Source: Brassica napus (taxonomy: Eukaryota > Streptophyta > Magnoliopsida > Brassicales > Brassicaceae). From it: 64,000 bases of DNA. Positions 57,449 through 64,000 of the stretch are shown here, one piece after another. The position numbers and the translations under genes are program-made. The notes beneath the pieces are model-generated. The model saw only the letters and a program-made list of their open reading frames with translations. It was not told the DNA's origin and ran no database searches. Every line of letters starts with the position of its first letter. The stretch's first letter is position 1. Location: the NCBI RefSeq assembly GCF_020379485.1, contig NW_026014883.1, forward strand, positions 58,134 to 122,133, written 5' to 3'.

Positions 57449-60400
57449 ATGGAGCTGCTTCAATCTGGTACAACAAGGCGTGAAGAGAAGAAAGAGAGAG
57501 GGAATGAGTGGGGGTGGGGTGGTTCTCACAGATGAAAACAACACTGAAAAGGTGTGGAGTTTGGAGAAACCATGAGAAGAAGAGTCTTTGATGGGTAAAG
57601 CTGCTGAGAAAGATCAGACAGCAAGAGAAACAAATGGAGATTGCTTTAGTCTTGAAGAAAGTACACTGCTTGAGAAGATTGAAGATGTTTATGAGAACAA
57701 GATCAGTCTTAGGAGAGTGTATGAAGTCAAGAAGGTGATTAGTGAAGTTAAACCAGGAAGAGAAGGGTTCAATAATCATGTGAGGAAGCTACAACATTTG
57801 TGGGTTGAACTACAAGGGTTGAGATCCCATGTGGATGGGGATACTACACAAGAGCAAGCGACAGTCTTGAAGCTCTTGGCGAGCATGGAGTCATCATATG
57901 GGTGGCTGGTGGAGATGGTTCTAAGAGGGGAACAGCTTCCGGAAATGGAAGAGATCTGTGTGCTTATAAGAAGGGCGTATGAGATAATGAGAGATGATGA
58001 GAGGCTAACCATGAGTAGGAGTGAGAGCTCATGGAAGCCAACCGGGAGTAGGAGTGAGGGCTTCCGGAAGAAGAGGAGGTGCAGAATGCTATCCAAAGCT
58101 TCTATCAACATAGGAAAGGGTAGGAAGAGAGTTGTGGGAGAGTGTTCTTACTCAGCCTACATGGGGGAATCAGTAGAAGACAGTGGGGTGTTAAAAGAGC
58201 AGGAGAAAGGGAGTGGAGCTGATGATCGCATCACCAGGAAGGAATGGAGAGTGTTCATGGAACAAGTACAAGCCTTAGCAGCAAGCAGGAAGCATGCTAT
58301 ACAATCCGGAGCTTCTAAACCCATTGTGATTGATTCTGGAGCAAGCCATCATATGATCAGTGATAGGAGGCTTATAAGTGAGATCAAGGCTGCAACAGGG
58401 AGTGTTATGATAGCTAATGGTGCTATGATCCCAATAGAAGGAGTGGGAAAGCTAAAACTGTTTGAGAAGGACACAGCTGCCTTCTACATGCCTCAGTTCA
58501 CTTCAAATCTATTATCTGTGAAGAAAGCTACCATTGATCTTGATTGTCAAGTAGTATTCAGACCTGATGAAGTTGAGTTTCAAGATTTGAAGACTGGGAG
58601 AGTTATTGGCAGAGGAGACAGCAAGAATCAGCTATACCATCTTCAAATGGCTAAGAATTCTAAACTCCTTGATTCTGTGTGCTTAAGTAGTGCTGTTGAT
58701 AGGTGTGATAGTATGACTTGGCATGCTAGATTGGGACATCCTCATGCTCGTGCAATTGAATTGATCATGCCTAATATGTCATTTAATCACTTAGAGTGTG
58801 AGGCTTGCATATTAGGAAAGCATTGTAGGACTGTGTTTCCAAGTTCAGAAACTACTTATGAGCATTGCTTTGATCTAGTTCATTCAGATGTGTGGACGGC
58901 TCCTTGTTTGTCTAGAGATAGCCAGAAGTACTTTGTGACATTCATTGATGAGAAGTCTAAGTATACTTGGCTTACATTGCTTCCATCTAAAGATAGGGTG
59001 CTAGAAGCATTTATGAACTTCCAAGCATATGTATCTAATCAATACAATGCTACTGTGAAGGTACTGAGATCAGATAATGGAGGTGAATACATCAGCAATG
59101 CCTTCAAGAATCATCTAGCCAAGCATGGGATTGTGCATCAGACTAGCTGCCCTTATACACCACAGCAGAATGGTGTAGCTGAGAGGAAGAACAGGCACTT
59201 GATGGAGGTTGCTAGATCGATGATGTTTCATGCAAATGTCCCAAAACGTTTTTGGAGTGATGCTGTGCAGACTGCTTGCTATCTCATCAACCGGGTTCCA
59301 ACCAAGATATTGAAGAATCTGTCTCCATTTGAAGTGTTGAACAAGAGCAAACCTGTCATTGATCATCTACGTGTCTTTGGGTGTGTGTGCTATGTCATGG
59401 TTCCAGGAGAGCAGAGAAACAAGCTGGAGGCAAAGAGTACTAAGGCTATGTTCATTGGTTACTCTATCACTCAGAAGGGGTACAAGTGCTATGATCCTGA
59501 AGCAAGGAGAGTGATGGTATCTAGAGAAGTGAAGTTTGTTGAAACAAAAGGTTATTATGAAGAAAAGGAGTGGGAAAATCTGAAGGATTTGTCTCAAGCT
59601 CCATCTGATAAGGCAACAATACTGAGAGTGTTGTTAGAGAAGCTCGGGATAGGATTATCCCAGGATCAGGAAACCGGAAGGAGGAGTCTCCCAATCAGAG
59701 TGGTGGAGCTGGAAGAACAACTCCTCTTGATCATGAGAGGGGGAATGGAACTGAATCTGGTGAGCAAGAGCAAAACCAAGAGGATTCAGGTCTTCATGAT
59801 CAAGATACATCACAAGAAGTTGCGAACAATGAGGTTCAGTCTAGTGGAGAAGTGGATGAGGTTCAGTCTAGTGTAGAAGAACAAGTCAGACCGGCCAGTT
59901 CAGAAGAAGAGCAAGTGGAGCCGGTTAGTGTGCAAACTGAAGATCAGGTTCAAGCTTTGAGGAGGAGCACAAGGATAAAGAGGGATCCTTCCAACTGGGT
60001 AAACACGAGAGTGTACTACAATGCCCAGGCTGTGGAGCATCCTTCTCAAGCCGTGTGTTCCTTTGCTGAGTTTCCAGAGGAGCATTATGCCTTTATGATT
60101 AGTCTAGATGAGAGTTATGTACCAAGGACTTATGAAGAAGCTATGTTAGACAAGGAATGGAAAGAATCAGTGGGAGCTGAAGCAGGTGCTATGATCAAAA
60201 ATGATACATGGTATGAGAGTGAGCTGCCTAAGGGAAAGAAAGCTGTATCTAGTAGATGGATCTTCACAATCAAGTATCTTGCAAATGGACAGATTGATAG
60301 GAAGAAGACCAGATTGGTTGCAAGAGGATTTACACAGACCTATGGAGAGGATTACATTGATACCTTTGCACCAGTAGCTAAGCTACATACAGTTCGGATT

Positions 60401-61667
60401 GTGTTGTCCATTGCAACAAACTTGGAGTGGGATTTGTGGCAGATGGATGTGAAGAATGCTTTCTTACAAGGTGAGCTAGAAGATGAGGTATACATGCTTC
60501 CTCCTCCTGGTCTTGAGCATCTAGTAAAGCCAGGGAATGTTTTGAGATTGAAGAAGGCAATATATGGGTTGAAACAATCACCTAGAGCTTGGTACAGGAA
60601 GCTGAGTACAACACTCAATGGGAGAGGCTTTAGGAAGTCTGAATTAGATCACACTCTCTTCACTTTGACAGGACCTTCAGGGATCATTGTGATTCTAGTG
60701 TATGTGGATGATTTGATTATCACAGGGAGTGATAAGGCAGGGATTCAAGCTACTAAGGAGTTTCTCAAATCTGTGTTTGACATCAAGGATTTGGGAGAGA
60801 TGAAGTATTTTCTGGGCATTGAGATATGCAGATCAAAGGAGGGTTTGTTTATGTCTCAAAGGAAGTATACTATGGATATGTTGAAGGAGACTGATGTGCT
60901 TGGAGGAAAGATAGCTAAAACACCCCTTGAGGAGGGATATAAGGTTCTGCGTGAGGGGGAGGTTGAAGAGAAGCAGTTGTTTGAGGATCCTAAGCTATAC
61001 AGGAAGATGGTTGGCAAGCTGATCTACTTGACCATCACACGGCCAGATATATGTTTGCTGTAAACCAAGTGAGTCAGCATATGCAGGCGCCAAGGTACAT
61101 CACTGGAAGATGGTTGATAGGATACTGAGGTATTTGAGTGGCACGCCTGGTCAAGGAGTTTGGATGGGATGCAATGGCAGCACAGAAGTAGTGGGCTATT
61201 GTGATGCTGATTGGGCAGGAGATAGAGTGGACAGGAGATCAACTACTGGCTATTGTACATTCATTGGAGGGAACCTGGTTACTTGGAAGAGTAAGAAGCA
61301 GAAGGTCATCTCTTGTTCAAGTGCTGAGGCTGAATATAGGGCTATGTTGAAGTTGACAAACGAGTTGGTGTGGATCAAGGGTATCTTGAAGCATCTGGAG
61401 ATTGAGCAGAGTACTCCTATGACAATGCACTGTGACAATCAAGCAGCTATCCATATTGCTTCTAACTCAGTCTTTCATGAGAGAACGAAGCACATAGAAG
61501 TGGATTGTCACAAGGTGAGGCAGATGATTATCTTAGGAGTGATTCTGCCATGTTATACAAGGAGTGAGGATCAACTGGCTGATGTGTTTACTAAGGCAGC
61601 GAGATTAAAGACAATGGAGTCCATACTTTCTAGGCTTGGGCTCATTGATCTTACTCCCAGGAGCTGA
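57449..61667 (+). pseudogene. gag-pol: Gag-Pol of element D (multiple frameshifts)
   Basis: The original ATG at 57449 (MELLQSG) corresponds to A's start. A 5-bp duplication near 57516-57525 and a 1-bp loss near 57570 disrupt the N-terminal Gag, after which a long frame from about 57588 covers Gag, protease (DSGASHHM) and integrase. A 1-bp loss near 59685 in the linker, then losses near 61052 and 61094 between reverse transcriptase and RNase H, split the rest. RT retains YVDD in the form YVDDLIITG. As in A and G there is no zinc knuckle; only one SRSES unit pair is present. The first part of the linker lies out of frame with the RT part (from about 59852). Confidence 0.9.
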
Positions 61668-61794
61668 TCCCCTTAACCATGGAGTCTCCACTCTTTTTCC
61701 CTCATCAAGGTTTTATCCCAATGGGTTTTCCTTGGTGAGGTTTTTAATGAGGGAGATCTTCATGGTTTCCAAGCTTGACTTGTTCTACATGGTC

Positions 61795-61809
61795 AAGCTT
61801 GAGGGGGAG
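61795..61809 (+). other. Polypurine tract of D
   Basis: AAGCTTGAGGGGGAG directly before the 3' LTR. Confidence 0.9.
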
Positions 61810-62295
61810 TGTTGAGATAAGAGGATGGAGAGAAGATACATTGATAGAGGAAGAGTATTGGGGCAGAGAGTAACTTTGGGAATTTACCACAGTAACTTTA
61901 GTTTTACTGTGGTAACTAAGGTAAAGGCTTGGGAAGTTACATTGGACCCTTATGGTAAAGGGGATCACGCCCAAGATGAGTCTGGATAAGGGAGGAGGTG
62001 TTTGGATAAGGTCTGGTCATAGCTGGAAAAGTAAAGCACTTTTACAGCCTGTCCAAGCATGTGAAGCAAAAGGAGCTCCAGCCTGTCCATTGACCTCACA
62101 TGCTTATGGATTTCGAAATCCCTTTTGTATTAGCCTTATCTCTTCATATATATCTTGTATCTGAGACATTAAATAATTAATGGAGTTTTGAGTCTCTCTC
62201 TCTTGATTCTCTCACTAAAATCTCTTAATCTCTTTAATCTTTGAATCTAAGTATCTATGGTTGTTTGAATCATTCTCTAAACACAAAAGTGTTTA
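61810..62295 (+). repeat. 3' LTR of D
   Basis: 486 bp, TGTTGAGATAAGAGG to CAAAAGTGTTTA, followed by target duplication tagca. Related to G's 5' LTR at its 3' end. Confidence 0.9.
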
Positions 62296-64000
62296 TAGCA
62301 CAGCTCTTCATCGTTCCAATCAAACCAGGATGAATCACTTGTGAAAGATTGATTTGGATAAAAAGTGGTGGAGAATCACCAGGAGTTTAAAATCTCATAG
62401 GAGTTGGGATGAAGAAGTTATCCCATTTCAAATCAGGTGATTCCAGCTTTCAAGTTGGAATAGCACAGCTTCTTCATCGTTCCAATCAAACCAGGATGAA
62501 TCACTTTGTGAGAAGCTTGATTTGGATACAAAAAGTGGTGGAGAATCACCAGGAAGTTAATAAACCCATAGGAGTTGGGATGAAGAAGTTATCCCACTTT
62601 CAAATAACGTGATTCCAGTTTCTCAGTTTGGGAAAGCACAGCTTGTTCTCGTTCCAATCAACCAGGATTGGAAAGGTGATTCGTTTCCCAGTTTGGAAAG
62701 CACAGCTTCTTCGTCCGTCTAATCAAACCAGGATGAATCACTTTGTAAGAAGGCTGATTTGGATACATAAAGTGGTGGACAATCACCAGGAAGTTGAATA
62801 AATCTCATAGGAGTTGGGATGAAGAAGTTATCCCACTTTCAAATCAGGTGATTCCAGTTTCCCAGTTTGGAATAGCAAGCTTCTTCGTCGTTCCAATCAA
62901 ACCAGGATGAATCAATTTGTGAGAAGCTTGATTTGGATACATAAAGTGGTGGAGATCACCAGGAAGTTGAATAAATCTCATAGGAGTTGGGATGAAGAAG
63001 TTATCCCACTTTCAAATCAGGTGATTCCAGTTTCCCAGTTGGGGAATAGCACAGCTTGTTCGTCGTTCCAATCAAACCAGGATGAATCACTTTGTAAGAA
63101 GCTTGATTTAGATACATAAAGTGGTGGAGAATCACCAGGAAGTTGAATAAATATCATAGGAGTTGGCAAGAAGAGTTATCCCACTTTCAAATCAGGTGAT
63201 TCCAGTTTACCAGTTTGGGAATAGCACAGCTTCTTCATCGTTTCAATCAAACCAGGATGAATCACTTTGTGAAAAGCTTGATTTGGATACATAAAGTGGT
63301 GTGGAGAATCACCAGGAAGTTTAATAAATCTCATAGGAGTTGGGATGAAAAAGTTATCCCACTTTCAAATAAGGTGATTCCAGTTTCCAGTTTGGGAATA
63401 GCACAGCTTCTTCGTCGTTCCAATCAAACCAGGATGAATCACTTTGAAAGAAGCTTGATTTGGATACATAAAGTGGTGGAGAATCACAGGAAGTTGAATA
63501 AATCTCATAGGAGTTGGAAGAGAAGTTATCCCACTTTCAAATCAGGTGATTCCAGTTCCCAGTTTGGGAATAGCACAGCTCTCTTCGTCGTTCCAATCAA
63601 AAGGATGATCACTTTGTTAAAAGCTTGATTTGGATACATAAAGTGGTGGGAGAATCACCAGGAAGTTGAATAAATCTTCATAGGAGTTGGGATGAAGAAG
63701 TAATCCCACTTTCAAATCAGGTGATTCCAGTTTCCCAGTTTGGGAATAGCACAGTTCTTCGTCGTTTCCTCACCAACCAGGATGATCACTTTGTAAGAAG
63801 CTTGATTTTGATATCATAAAGTGGTGGAGAATCACCAGGAAGTTGAATAATCTCATAGGAGTTGGCAAAGAAGAAGTTATCCCACTTTCAAATCAGGTGG
63901 TTCCGTTTCCAGTTTGGGAATAGCACAGCTTCTTCATCGTTCCAATCACAAACCAGGATGAATCACTTTGTGAAAAGCTGATTTGGATACAAAAAGTGGT
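62296..64000 (+). repeat. CentBr-type satellite, continuing to the window end
   Basis: The same 176-bp repeat resumes at tagcacagct after D. Nearly every monomer has several single-base deletions or insertions and some substitutions, in contrast to the clean array at 44246-56749. Includes another partial-monomer unit at about 62514-62752. The array runs off the right edge. Confidence 0.9.
62514..62752 (+). repeat. 1.36-length satellite unit (higher-order marker 4)
   Basis: ~237 bp between HindIII positions with cttGttc and a partial monomer joined at ggattggaaaggtgattc. Same type of junction as markers 1 to 3, but more degraded. Confidence 0.75.

Larger units (their letters stand above)
56750..62295 (+). 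mobile_element. Copia element D inserted in the satellite
   Basis: 5546 bp: 5' LTR 56750-57232, primer site 57233-57248, gag-pol 57449-61667 (broken), polypurine tract 61795-61809, 3' LTR 61810-62295. Flanked by tagca. The satellite continues on the far side in the expected phase. It belongs with A and G by Gag and LTR. The two LTRs differ by many substitutions and indels, so it is either old or poorly sequenced. Confidence 0.92.

Noticed and set aside
44246..64000. Arabidopsis 178-bp centromere satellite
   Set aside because: The monomer is 176 bp and its sequence matches the Brassica HindIII satellite I recall, not the Arabidopsis repeat.

Overview
This window is plant pericentromeric or centromeric heterochromatin. 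The organism is very probably a Brassica (B. rapa/oleracea/napus group). The main evidence is a 176-bp HindIII satellite filling about 14 kb (44246-56749 and 62296-64000) that I recognise from memory as the Brassica centromere satellite CentBr. Everything else is Ty1/copia LTR retrotransposon DNA. I see no host gene, tRNA, rRNA, CRISPR or bacterial feature.

Layout. Positions 1-26962 are a nest of retrotransposons at least six levels deep. Going inwards, I (minus strand, fragment 26291-26962) was entered by G (minus, 23297-26290). G was entered by E (plus, 20496-23296), E by A (plus, 2632-20495), A by B (plus, 5750-17773), and B by H (minus, 8022-13947). A also received a different copia element F (only its 3' end, 1-2631) in its 5' LTR and a reverse-strand solo LTR (19800-20334) in its 3' LTR. 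The outer halves of I, G, E and F lie left of the window. Direct 5-bp target duplications support B (tattc), H (tgtac) and the solo LTR (ataca).

Positions 26963-44245 hold a tandem array of one family, J: LTR-body-LTR-body-LTR-body-LTR, with three bodies sharing four LTRs, all on the minus strand, period about 5.56 kb. Its left flank is I gag and its right flank is the satellite, so it joins the nest to the centromere repeat. Positions 44246-56749 hold about 71 CentBr monomers of two alternating subtypes, with multimonomer structure marked by recurrent 1.36-length units. Element D (56750-62295, target duplication tagca) sits inside the satellite, which then resumes to the window end with many more indels.

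The elements all encode one Gag-Pol frame in copia order: Gag (UBN2-type), aspartic protease, integrase, reverse transcriptase, RNase H. They share a tRNA-iMet primer site directly after the 5' LTR and an identical 15-nt polypurine tract before the 3' LTR. H is the only fully intact copy: a 1507-codon ORF and LTRs identical by eye. A's frame is open except for the B insertion. B, E, J1-J3, D and I carry frameshifts or stops. The A/G/D lineage differs from B/H/J in lacking the Gag zinc knuckle and in its LTR sequence. The least expected items are the J concatemer with mismatched flanks, the higher-order structure of the satellite, and the zinc-knuckle-less Gag lineage. J2, J3, D and the right-hand satellite are rich in single-base deletions, which may be residual long-read error.
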